The translations under genes and the position numbers were made by a program. This document shows, piece after piece, positions 49,728 to 61,700 of a stretch of 64,000 nt of DNA. The stretch is taken from assembly GCA_008360975.2 (NCBI GenBank), contig CM039184.1, positions 31,235,797 to 31,299,796 of the forward strand, written 5' to 3'. Position 1 is the first letter of the stretch. Each line of letters starts with the position of its first letter. The notes below the pieces were generated by a model that saw only the letters and a list, made by a program, of their open reading frames with translations, had not been told where the DNA came from and ran no database searches. The stretch comes from Lichenostomus cassidix (taxonomy: Eukaryota; Chordata; Aves; Passeriformes; Meliphagidae).

Positions 49728-52700
49728 AGATGAAATATTTTTCTCTGTGCCATAGCTCTTGAAAGTGAACTAGATTATCTATACTGAAAGCAAGTAAGCT
49801 GCTTTCCTTTCAGCTTATGCAAGGACTTTGTGTTATGAATTCTGTGTTTTGGCAGGCTTTCCTTTTCTGCCTTTAACAATGCATTATCAGGTGATATCTC
49901 ATTTCCTACTTAATACTTTCAGATATGTTTGACAGTGGAAGCAGTTTATAGTACTTATTATGTGCATGAATTATATCTTTAGCTGTACCTAGAAATCTAG
50001 ATGCTTCTTTAATTAAAGTTTCTGCCAGGCTCAGAGTCAAGATTAGATTTGTATGATGAGTCTGCATCTTAGATGAATATCCATTGTACCATGCAATTGA
50101 ATGTGCTGGGATGAGTTGCTTTCAATCTATTCTTTATTTTCTATAAGTAATTAAGTGTCCATAGATTCAAAGAGTAGCTCTACTTACCTGGAATATGTTA
50201 GAATCAACCAAGTCCATACTCACCTGCTTCAGAGCAGATGCATGAGTCTGAGCAGTTCTTGCTTTGAATTGATGTATTTAGAGAGCTTAGTCCAAGGAGA
50301 AAATCTTCCATAGAGCATTTTACATTTTCTTCCTTATAATTTTGCAATGAAAAAAGGTATTCAGGAAAATTCCACATATCTGTAAGTACTGCTGTGCCAT
50401 GCTTGTAATTGTCAGTAATCAATAGCAGTTTTTCTTGGTCTGGTCTTTGATGTCACAGATATGCTGACAAAAGCATTTGGTTATGTAAAAACCTGTGAGG
50501 AAAGAAAATAACGTGGATATATTCAAATAATCAATGTGGTTGTTTAAGTTAGGCAGCTCTCCCTATCCTTCCTGCACCACTGGGGCTTGTTCTTCATTTC
50601 TCCAGATGTTCAGGATAGGAGATTGCTTTTTTCTTCTCTGAATCGCACAAAGCAATAGCTTTCTTTTCTCCATGGACTGCAATCTAGATCTAAGGAAACT
50701 ATTATATTAGCTTCAGCCTAAGATAGATCGTTGAGATTGGGATATGTGAATGTTCATCATGTCAATGTGTAAATTTCTCTTTCTGTTTCAGTTCCTAGAA
50801 AATGGAAGACTTTGAAAGGGGAATCAATATGTTACTCAAGTTTGGAAGGTAACGACCTACAGAATTACACTTAGAAATATTTGTTCTTGTTAGGATACTT
50901 TTTGTAGACTTTGGGATATTTCCCTTCCCCTTTGTGAGGTGTTGAAATGCAAGGATTGTTTTTATTTGTTCTATGTCATTTACCTTGAGTGATGGCTCAT
51001 GTAATTAAACAGAATGAAATCCTGTGTCTGATTACATTTTAGGAATCTCCTTCCGCTTGGGAAATAATACTGCATTCACTTACTCTGAGAAAAATGCAAG
51101 ATTAAATCCTAACAGGTGTTTCCTTAAGGGGAAAGGTTTTGTAGGTCTCTTGAGTTCTCAGGTTATGTGACCACTGTATTTCTCAGACTGAAGTAATATT
51201 TTCTTTTGTATAGTAAAGGAAATCATGTTTTCAAACTCTCAAGTCTGTTCTAGTGTTTTAACTACTGATCAATGCTGCTGTGATTTCTTTTTAAATATTT
51301 CTTTGGACTGTAGGGAGTTCAGGTATAGATGTAGCCTGTTATGTTGAAGATATTTATGTCTAAACCAGCTGATGATTTAGAAATTTTTTAAAATTATCAT
51401 CCAGTTGTTAAGATTATGCACAGTCTTGGTCAAAATGTAGGCAGTACAGGGGTTAAAACATTTAAAATAAATTATTGCATAGGAATTAGATTAGATTCCA
51501 TGTCAGATTTGTTATTACACTTACGTGTTAAATGACATTTTAGTTAGAAAGCAGTAGAAATTTCACTGGGATCCAACACTAGTGCCATAAACAATTAACA
51601 AACACTCTTCTTACTCCTGGAATTAACTTTAACTTGTGTATCTATCCAGAATTTGTCCTCGTGAAACTTCCTAGGAAAATATTTCTGAGCAGAAGAGTGT
51701 TTAATGTGTGCTTGTGTGTGTGTGTTGAGAGGAATGAGGTGAAGAAGCTAGAGAAGGGGAGATGAGTGAAAATAGATGAGAACATCAGTATGGCTAGGGA
51801 ATGCTAAAGGATCTCATATCCATTTTTGCACTGTAAACACTACACTAGACATTGCAAATAGCAGCTCTATCAGCAAATAACTTAGCAAATGATTCCTTGA
51901 AACCCACTGTCCTTTGCAGCGCTGCCTTGTTTGTAAGCTCCTATCATTTATCATGGGAGCAGCTGTCATAGCAGGGCTACAGGCTGAGACAATCTGTGAG
52001 CCAAATGCTGCTGTTGTATGCTTTTGTGAGATTTAGCTTAGATTGTTCTGATCCGATCAGGATAGATTCCATTCAGCATGGAAAACAGTCTTAACAGGAA
52101 GGACTTGCTGGGAAAAGATCAGCAATATATTTGCAAAACGAAATTAAATGGATTCAACAAGAACAAGGAGGAAATCAAGACCGAGTATGAATTGGTGAAG
52201 GCCAGTGAAGTCTGAGAAGAATTGAATTTGCAGGGGAATTGACATCTATAGTGCCTAGGTTTTACTGGAATGGTCATCCCGATGTAGTAAAGGAGGAAAA
52301 GTCAGCAATATTTGCTTTGCAAAAAGACAGACACTTTTAAAGATCATGCCTATATAAGACCCATTTTGGAAAAATGCAATTCCTAGATTACATACAGGGA
52401 TGTACTTCTGTTTCTGGTTATGTGGATTAGAAGAATCTAGAAATTTTTACACTGCCTCAGAATCACAGCCTCTCTGAAAGCAGACAAGTTTGTCAAACAC
52501 TTTGGGTGTCAGGTTTTTACTAGGGACTTCAGAAGTTATCGAATCTAGATTCAAATTCTTTTAAGTAAATAAAAAGAATTAGCATAATAAATCAAGTTCT
52601 TTCCTGTAGCAAGGTAAATGTATCTTTCTCCTTTCACACTGTTGCGTACCTTATTTCCTCTTTGTAAATTGTTAGAGTCAGCACTACTAAATGTGCAGTG

Positions 52701-54604
52701 GAAGTAAGAATAAAACCCCACAGTTTATCTTGCAGAGCTTCACTGAATCAGAGTGAAATCTGTGCTATCCCTGTTTTATCTGTGCATTATAAATTCTCCA
52801 TAAATTAGTTGTTTTAAGACAAATGAGAAATTTTAGGTTACTGATATGCAGCCAGTGTCATAAAACATGCCCAGCAAGAGGGGCCAGGGTTTTTCTCCAA
52901 TTCACCTCAGAAGACTGGGGAAGAAATCTACAGTGATGTAATGGCAAGCACTGTTTTGATTGAGGTCCTATTTTCATGCAAACTCTTTAAAGCCACCTGA
53001 TCTTGCATACAAGCTGGAGCTAGTAACTAGGCCTGCTACTTTCATTAAAATGAAGAAAACGTCATTAGCTAAAAGTTACATTTTGTGGAAAAAATAGAAT
53101 ATAGGAGAAAGAATAGAAAGGATAAATCTAGTATATGGAGTTTTTTGTCATGTAATGGCTAGAACTAGTCCACGAGCTGGCAGTCAGTACTGTAGAAGTG
53201 AAGTAAATCAAAGAAGATGGTAGAAGTTACTACATTTGCAGTTATTTATTACCCTAGAAAATGGGAAACCCAAGAATTTGGCCAGAAACTTAGATGTATA
53301 GCTTAAGTTTTTAGTGTGATGTGCCTCACCTCTGAAATAAATGTTTAGCAGCTGATATTGTAGAATAAAATAATACATGTGGGAAAAATATTTGCAACTG
53401 TTCTGTGCTGCGGCTCTCAGTGAACTCTTGCCATATCAAAAATTGTTGTTGCTTATGTGCAACAACACATTCATATTCATTGCTGTATTTCCTTGCTACA
53501 GGAAAACTGGTTGTTAAACTAAAAATTTTGATATGTGCTCTACTAGGTATTGAATATTTCACTTAACTAAAATTTGAAAGTTATATATATTCTATTATTT
53601 ATTATTAAATACAAAACTTGTACCTTTACAAACAGTTTTGTTTGCTTTTAAGAATAGATTCAGGAATATCTTTGTATGCACATGGGACTTTTAGTTTTAA
53701 AGCACAGTAGTTCAATAGTATTACAAGCTACTTAAAAAAATCTTTCATGTCTCTGTCACCTACAGCCTGAGTGTTGTCTGTTGTGGAGTGCTCAGTGGAA
53801 AAAGGAAATTTTACCTTGAACTCTTCCTTGCAAACCCCTTCAGATTTCTGGCTGTACTCTCGCTCTGCAGGTGAGAATTTGTATTTATATGCATCATAAA
53901 GCAGAAAAACATGATTTTGTAAATCTGAAAGGCTTATAAAACTGAATGTCTAAATACACTTGTTCACCATGAATTTTGAATGATTTAAAAGGGCAAGTGA
54001 TCATTCTCTACTGGATTTAGTTTGCAGTATGATCTTACTGACTTCTAAAGCTTCCTATCTGAGTAAGCACAGACTGCACGTTTACTAGGGATTTGGAAGA
54101 AAAGACTCATTTGAACTGACATCCTCCTTGACCAGTTGATTTCTGGAGGGATGGAAAATGAGAATATATTTTATGAAACCAGACTTTTTTTAATTGACTT
54201 TTACAGCTCTACCGTGGTAGAGAATAACAGTGTGAGACTTCAATCATCATTAATAGTAATAGCTCATCCTTCAGAGAAGATGGCTACAATATAAGCCATC
54301 TGTACCTTCTCACATTGCCAAGAGAAGCCAAACCCTACACCAAGGAGGGCATATGTTCAGGAATCTCACAGGGAGTAAATCACATCCCATTAAGCCAGTG
54401 ATGCAACTGTGAGCTTCTCCTAAATGCTATTACCTACCAATACTTACTAATCTGAATGAGCTGTGAAGGGGAGAGGAGACCAACATATGAGAAAATATTT
54501 GTTAGGAAATAATGTCTTTGATTGTTCCGTTCTGTCTTTCACAATACAACTGACCAGAAAGGTGCACGTTAAAATGAAAGTCCACTGAACATTTAGAAGG
54601 TTTT
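49728..54604. other. AT-rich non-coding DNA, two exon-like segments
   Basis: No recognised gene or transposon. Two short open segments flanked by AG and GT with reasonable splice contexts lie at 50792-50848 (with an ATG at 50802) and 53766-53870; they are treated as findings, not as a gene. An imperfect (TG)n run is at 51705-51726. The other open frames are short and lack domains. Confidence 0.6.
51705..51726. repeat. Short (TG)n microsatellite
   Basis: Tandem TG units with one CT interruption. This is a short run of the ordinary vertebrate type. Confidence 0.8.
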
Positions 54605-55150
54605 GCTCTGCTTTGCTCTGGTGAGACCCCACCTGGACACTGCTTCCAGTTCTGGGGTCCCCAGCACAGGAAGGACAGTGACCTGTTGGAGCGAGTCCAG
54701 AGGAAGGCCAACAAGATGATTAGAGGAATGAAGTATCTCTCCTATGACAAAAAGCTAAGGAAATTTAGATTGTGCAGCCTGGAAAAGAGGAGGCTTCAGG
54801 GTGACCTAATTGCAGTCTTGCAGTACCTGAAGGGAGTCTACAAAGGAGATGGAGAGAGAATATTTACAAAGACTTGTAGCACCAGGACTAGGGGGAATGG
54901 CTTCAAACTGAAAAGGAATAGGTTTAGATTACATATTAGGAAGAAATTCTTTACTCTGAGGATGGTGAGGCTCTGGAACAGTTTGCTCAGAGAAGATGTG
55001 GGTGTCCTATCCCTGGAAGTGTTCAAGCCCAGGTTGGATGGGGCCCTGAGCAACCTGGTTGAGTGAAATATGTCCCTGTGCATGGCAGCGGGGTTGGAAC
55101 CAGATGACCTTTAAGGTCCCTTACAACTCAAACCAAAATATGATGTATGA
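54605..55150 (+). mobile_element. CR1 LINE 3' end, sense
   Basis: This is the 3' part of a CR1 element in plus orientation. From about 54620 the sequence reads GGTGAGACCCCACCTGGACA and continues through the end of ORF2, whose frame stays open from 54686 to 55066. It then passes into the 3' UTR with GGGTTGGAACCAGATGACC and AAGGTCCCTTACAACTC, the signature boxes before the CR1 tail. The terminal tandem octamers are eroded to TATGATGTATGA. The 5' end is truncated, the usual outcome of CR1 reverse transcription starting at the 3' end. The exact left edge is uncertain by about 20 bases, because the TTTGCTCTGC repeat just before it could be host DNA. Confidence 0.93.
54686..55066 (+). pseudogene. 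CR1 ORF2 protein, C-terminal remnant
   Basis: A 126-codon open frame encodes the tail of the CR1 reverse-transcriptase polyprotein, beyond the catalytic domains. Recognisable stretches are RRLQGDLIAVLQYLKG (about residues 36-51), TRTRGNGFKLKRNRF (about 67-81), RKKFFTLR (about 85-92) and RLDGALSNLVE at the very end, followed by a TGA stop. These match the conserved C-terminal region of avian CR1 ORF2 as I know it. The endonuclease and reverse-transcriptase domains are absent because the copy is 5'-truncated, so it cannot be active. The ATG at 54686 is an internal methionine, not a true start. That the frame has no stop over 381 bases suggests a fairly young insertion, though a short stretch could also stay open by chance. 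Confidence 0.9.
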
Positions 55151-58100
55151 GCTATTGATAAAAACATCCTAGCCACAAATGAAACAGAAACAGTGGTTTG
55201 TATGGTCCTAAACATATAAATTGCTTGGATATTGGTTTCCCTTGTTCTTATGTCAGAAAGACATGGTCTTCTGTGATGCAACAAATTAAAACAGGCTAAG
55301 GAAGGGGCTTTCAAAGAAGCCAGGCAGACCGGTGTGATCTACACAGATACAGTTGGTGGAAGATATGACAGAAAAGAAAGACAGGTATGAATTCGCAGAT
55401 GCAATGCCTTGCCACAAGTAATGGCAATGACACCTTTGCAGATGGTCCTGATGGAGGAGGTTTCTTGTGCTTCCAGTTAGGTGGAGTAAGCTGTCTTGTA
55501 TCTAGTACAGACCAGGTACCTCTGGTGGTTTCAAGCATTAGATTTGTGACAGTGTGAGATACTGTCTTGCCTAATTTTCCTTGCTGAGCAGACAGATTAA
55601 TCTGAACTCAGTATTGTGCTGCAGCTGGTGCACGCTGATAAATAAGATGTCCCTGGACCCTCTGCAGGATACCACACGTGCTATAATCTTATATTTTCTG
55701 TTCATCAGACCTGAGCTGAATAACGTCCCTTTCATTAACCTGCTAGACCCTGTGAAAACATACCATTATTACTCTATGTGTGCATGTGTGTGTAGACATG
55801 GGAAAATATCACCGAGGCATTCCTTTTATGACTTGTTATAACTAGACATGGAAGTCAGGACAAAAGAATTGGTTCAGCTGAAGCAATTTTTAGTTCTAGG
55901 CAATAACATAGATGCTCTTTATTGCAGGATGTTATGCTCAGGTCATTGCTTTTAGCATTACCTGTGCCCATCCAGGTATTGTCAGACATGTCACAGACAA
56001 TAGTGTATTTCGTTTTCTTCCATTGATGTTGCTTTGCAAACTTGTAACCCAGGATAACTTAAAAAAAATATAATTGGAAGACTTTTTGTCACTGCTGTTA
56101 GTGAAATTTTTGAGAGCTTTAGCAGTCATTCTAAAAAAATTGGAATAACAGTACTTTGGGAGGGCTGGCCAAAGCTCTAAATTCATTGAAATATGTGTCA
56201 GTCTTTTCCAGCTTAAAAATGTTAACTACTGCACTAAGGAAAACATGCAGCAAAATGTAAGAAAAATTTTTATTGACCCTTCCTGTAATCCTACTTCTGC
56301 TTTCAACTTCTGACAGTGTTTTGGATCTACATTATGGCCAGCTGAGACTATTAAGGTGAGATCTATACCTTGGCACATAAAGTATTAGACATGTTTATAA
56401 TCTTAAAAGCCCTACATATATATCAATACAAAAACTTAAAGTACCAATAGCAAAACAAAGTATCATAATTTCCAAGGGGAGATGAAAGCAGTGCTTTTGA
56501 TAATGTCTTAATGGAAATAGTACCCATTACTTCTTGTGAGAATATTGTTGTGCAAGCGATAAGAAAGCACCTCTTAACTGTTATGTGTAGTCTCAGTCCC
56601 ATAAATATACATTCTATTTCCACTATATTCTTTGTAATAAGAAAGTAGCAAACAACAATTTCTGCAGCTTTGGGTTTGATTTTTTTTTCAGTTGAATTTG
56701 AAATGTGCATTAAAAAAGACAAAAGTTGTCGCAGAAAATTCCCATTAAGTTCTGACATAAAGTGAAGGAGTGCCATTCTAATCTCACAACTCTTAATTAT
56801 CTTTGGTGGATAAAAGAGAAGTGGAATTTATACCATATTTGAAATATGTTTATATAAATACAGATATATAAACACATGAAATTGAAGAAGATAGCAGCCA
56901 GCCTCACTCAGAAATACTTGCTAGAGGATTGGGATGAAATTCACTAAAAATATTGTGCTTAGTCAAACAAACACCACAATTTAGATGAAGGAAAACAGCT
57001 ATGCAAGGTGAGCTAGCCAAGCATAAACAGGTTAGTGAACATATTTTCTGGGAAGAAAACTTATTAAAAAAAAATTCCCCCCAAACAAACAGCTTAATTT
57101 TCACTAAATATGTGCCATTTTATTATTTCCATGCCACCATTAGCACTAATTCTATCACCTATCCTGCTTCGTCCTGCAAGCATTTCTTTCAATGTCTAGC
57201 AAAAGTTATTCACTTTCAAATCTTCTTCTGCTTAAGCAAATGGGGAGGAAAGGAACTAAGCTAGTAGACAGAAAATACTATTGCTCATAGGGCTCTGTTT
57301 TAGGTGGATTTTCTATTGGAATATCCAGCGTTCGTCAACCTCAGGCTACAAAAAGTGTTGCAAGAGCCATTTTTCCCTTCATGTGCCCTGGCCAGCTTTA
57401 AATTACCTATCTGGCTGCTACCTACATTTGCTACCATCTATCTCGTTGTCTTAGCCAGAGAATGTACTGGATAGTGGCCTACAAATAATTGTGCTGAGGT
57501 TTTCTATCATTATGTCCAGTGAATGAAACACTTTTAAAGAATATTAGAGTTTCTCAATGACTGGTTTGCACCCTCATGAAAACAAAAAGCCATTTTCTAA
57601 AGGTATGAATTCAATGCATCTTCCAAAAAAGTATTTATAGTTCAGCTCTGATAATTCTATCTCTGGGATATATAGAAGAAAATAAATATCCACAATTTTA
57701 TTATTTTAAAAAGTGATCTTCAAAATATGTCATCTTGTTGCCCTAATGGGACAATCCACTTCAAACTAAAAAAGAGGTCACCTCTCAGAAGAAGTTTGGA
57801 ACATGAGAAATGTCACCCCATAAAATGTTAGAAGCCTTCCAGGAAGTGCAGCCCTAAAACTGATGTAAGAAAACTGGAGAATTAGCAAGTAAAGCTCCTA
57901 AGCCATAGGCACAATAATAATTCTTAATAGAAAAGAGGACCAAATAGAATAGTTAAAACAATTTATGATACAATTGTCTATAAAAGAGCCATTAAATCTG
58001 AACAAAAAAAAGCCTCAGCTCAGAAGCCTGGGTCTACCCTAATAGAAGCACTAAATAATTACCTCATCCACTGAAAAAATACATGAACTTTTGGAAAAAG

Positions 58101-58486
58101 ACTAGTATTAAAATGTTACATCACTGCAAATACCTATGATTTTATTCCTTAATAGTGGTATAAGTCAGGCATAAACCGGGACAAATGACATTATCAGGAA
58201 AACAAAACAGATCATTAACAGGACTGTAACTTTGCCTTGTAAAAGACACTCCAGCAGTCTTTGGTACTGCTTGAACTCCAGCTGTCATTGCTGCAGGAGC
58301 TATTGAAAGGTTTTATGCTCAGTACCATCTCTGTTACCAGAAGGACATGATGGTAGTCAAGGCAATTCCCCTGCTTAGCCAGCCATAAGAACATTTTCTA
58401 TCCCCTCAAGCCATGTATTTTATGTATGATCTGATGAAAATATTTTTAACTAGTTTCTGTCTTCTACCTTTATGCATACATTTATG
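55151..58486. other. AT-rich non-coding DNA, no gene recognised
   Basis: I see no gene, RNA gene or transposon. Open frames reach 117 codons (56423-56776, minus) with no domain. A 39-bp open segment with splice-like borders (56317-56355) is part of the exon-chain finding. Confidence 0.65.
58481..58486. repeat. Target-site duplication, left copy (TTTATG)
   Basis: This hexamer directly precedes the LTR and is repeated exactly at 58750-58755 directly after it, as expected from retroviral integration. Confidence 0.85.
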
Positions 58487-58749
58487 TGTCGCTGTTGAGC
58501 AGCTAGCAGAGTAATGAAGGCATCAGTTCTCAGTGGCAAGAAGGAATGACCTTTATTGTTTTGATTTCATCACATATATAGAGTTCTCAAAAGTCACCCA
58601 GATTGGTCAGTCAGAAGCCTTCCCCCAGGCCTGATTGGCCAGGCCTGCACTGCCCAAGTTCTGGGACACTGTTCCAACAACATCCAAACTTTATCTTTAT
58701 TTACAAAACACAAGAAAACTTCTCATGGGAAAAACCTGTGCTAGCCACA
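58487..58749 (-). mobile_element. Solo LTR, ERVK-like, antisense (copy B)
   Basis: This 263-bp relative of 8811-9071 is flanked by a perfect 6-bp target duplication, TTTATG (58481-58486 and 58750-58755), which fixes both boundaries. On the minus strand it starts TGTGGCTAGCACAGG and ends in GCTCAACAGCGACA. It holds two CCAAT boxes (ATTGG on plus at 58633-58637 and 58602-58606), a shortened alternating TA stretch (about 58572-58580) and an AATAAA signal (TTTATT on plus at 58552-58557). The region between TATA and polyadenylation signal is only about 15-20 bases, so R must start close to the signal. A 6-bp duplication is typical of ERVK/class II elements in birds (established knowledge). No internal genes flank it, so it is solo. 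Confidence 0.9.
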
Positions 58750-58755
58750 TTTATG
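58750..58755. repeat. Target-site duplication, right copy (TTTATG)
   Basis: Exact partner of 58481-58486. The pair shows that copy B integrated as an independent event and was not created by duplication of the region around copy A. Confidence 0.85.
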
Positions 58756-61700
58756 AATTGTAGCCTCTGAAAGGATAGAATCATTCTGCCATGCCATAAA
58801 CTTAACCCAGTTATTTTTGCTGATTCAATTCAAGTCTCATGAAAAACTCTTCTTAAATTTGGAAGGACAAATTTTACTTAAGATTTTCAAGTGCACACTA
58901 AAAGTTTTAAAACCCCAGCTGAATAAGCTGCTTGTGAAAACTGGATCCTTAACCCAGTTGTTTTTGTTGATACTGGTACTTTCCTGGGATCAGGTTCCTT
59001 GTATTGAGTAAGGATTAGATCTGGCTCTTCATGATAGAGAAAAAAAGAGCCAGAAAGAATGGAAAAAGTTTTGCTTTATTCATATATTTATTTAAGTATA
59101 ATCATGGCAAATATAGTGACTACCACACTGCTTCAGCATGGAGTAAGAGTTTTGCATAAATCCGCATGTAGGAGAAAAACTGACTTTAGCTTATTTGATC
59201 TTCAGTGTTTCAGCTGAGACACCAGAAAGCAATATCTGATGTAATATCAATTCCTTCTTTGTACAGTCTTACATGACATTATTGACACCTTTGTAAAGAT
59301 GGTCCGTATTCATAACAATGATAGAATTATTTAAAGTTTTACTTTAATTAATTGTGGCTGATATCAAAACACCTGCTCTGCAAGATACATATTACTGTCA
59401 ATCCCTATTGCGCTGAACCCTAGGACATCAATCATACAAAATAACTGTTTCAGTAATTACAAAAAGGCATTTAGTGAAAAATGGTTCTCAAATTGCTAAG
59501 TATATCAGTGGGCCAAAACAAAAGGAATGGGAAAGAAAATGAAGGAGAAGACAAATTTTGTGGGGAATTGTTGCCTCTTGAAAGAAATTAAAAAATTGTG
59601 TCAAAATTGAAGTATTCAGGGGCTGGCTTTTGAATGCAGTTCTTTTTAATTTTTGTGGGGTTTTTTTTCCCCCACTACATCTGTGATATGCAAAGACATC
59701 ATATATTTTCAAATAAACTAGCAAATATTCCTCAAGAGATGGTTTTCAAGCACCGTGGACCTCAGCTAGGATTAATGGTCTAGAAATCAGCCTGCCCCCC
59801 TAGTAACTCTCTCCACTGATCTAACCTCTCTGGAATTAATCTTTTATGGTCAGATTAGAAAGATTAAAATAAAACAGTGCTGAGTGTTGAGTGCTCTAAT
59901 TGTTGTAATATAAAAGAGAGTATTTGAGCTCTTTCATTTCCCTGAACAACCCACAGAAACACAGTTTTAGTGGCAAATATGCTAGAAGCATTCTGTCCTT
60001 TTTGTAAAATAACTCTGTCCTCCTAATATAGAGTCTCAGTTCATCTGAAGCAGCTCTCAGACCTTTACTGAAAGGATTCCCTCTTTGGATTTGCAATCTC
60101 TTTTAGGGATGGACTGGTTGTTCCACAGCTGGCACTGTTATTGCACAGTCTCATTTTAGTAATCTATAATAGCCATCTGTGCACTCTCAAAACCCTTCCA
60201 GATAAAACCCAAGCATTTCTACAGTCCAAAGGTGTATACTAATGTTTCAGGGTGGATTTTTCATGAGTGTTTAATGGGGACATAAAATTATGCTGTAAGG
60301 AGAAATTGGCTTTAGAAGTATTGCTTCTATGAATTGAAAAAAAGGATACAGATCTTCACAGTTACCAATCTGAGCATTTTTTGTCCAACCTAATTTTATT
60401 TTTAACTGCTGAAAACCAGCAATTTCTTACATTGTAATGGTTTTCTAAGCTTCTTTAAAGAAGAGGCTATATAATTTCAGATGGACTAAGACAATTCATT
60501 GGGTAGTTAATTGTGATTCAAAATATATAATTTTTAGAAGGAAAAGTAAAATTTGATCCTGTATGTCTTTTACAAACCTTTTTCTAAATGGAGAGTGGAA
60601 CATAGATTTCATAACTCTAATTGGCACAAGTAACTTAGTTTATTTTCATTTAGGTGTAAAAGATGAGTAAGCAATGAATACAGAATGAACTTAATGTTTT
60701 GGATTTGTGGGTTTTTTTAGCCATTTTCTTTTCAAAATTATAATGAATTTTAACTTTAAAAAGAAAAAAAAATTAGCACATATTCACAATTCTGTTAAGC
60801 CTTGTGCGTTTTGTCTGTAAGTTAACTTTGTACTGTACACTCAACAAATTTCCATATTCTTTTGTTTTGTTTGTTGGATTGTGCTGATAAACGGGTATAA
60901 AACAGAGTTAGAGATGCTTGTCTCTTGTCACAAGCTAAGCATTCTTTCAAATGCCAAAAGGCAGCAGAATTTCCATTGCAGATTTAATTTCAACAGTTGC
61001 TGACTCCAGTTCCACGTAAATTATGACTTTACTTGGAGACCAAGATCTGCTTTTGTTGCTCAGATCAGTGAGTAAATCTAAACCTATATTCCCACTGAAA
61101 GCAGTCAAAGCCAATAAAATGTTTTTTAGAACATTTTTCTGCAATGGATAATGATAGCAAGCTTTGTATGAGCAGCTTCCTCAGGGGAAGGCAGTAAAAG
61201 GAGAGGGGATTTGTCCTTGGACCTTTCCTATGTTTTATTACCTCTTTGTCCCAGGCTTTTCCAGCACAATTGCAGATTCTGCAGGGTGAGAACAGGATAA
61301 TAAGGGAAATACGACGTGTCTCAGTGCCTTCTACCCTTGCTCATAAAGGAAGAATTTGGTTCCTTTTTCCACCAAACAGGTAGGTGTGTTGTTACCTCCT
61401 AAAGCCTCTGTTTCAGTGAGGTCTTTTCTGCATCTTCAGACCAGCAGGCCTTTGAGGAAGTCTTTCTACATTTTATGCAAAGCAAACCACTCGGTTTAAT
61501 TGTATCTGAATTGTGTCTTGTTTTTAAGTATCAGTTGATTTCCAGAAATTCAGTAGTTCAGAAAGTGTAATATGATTGCTATATCTGGATGAAGTATTGG
61601 TGAATCCTTTTCATGCCTTTTTATGTCTTTTCACAGAGTAGTGACCCCAGAGAAGTTACTTGCTGTTGCTGTTGCACATCATATTGTGACAGTGTATCAT

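Noticed and set aside
8811..58749. The two related LTRs as the 5' and 3' LTR of one provirus
   Set aside because: The interval is 49 kb with no gag, pol or env signal, and copy B has its own perfect target duplication on both sides, so each is an independent solo LTR.
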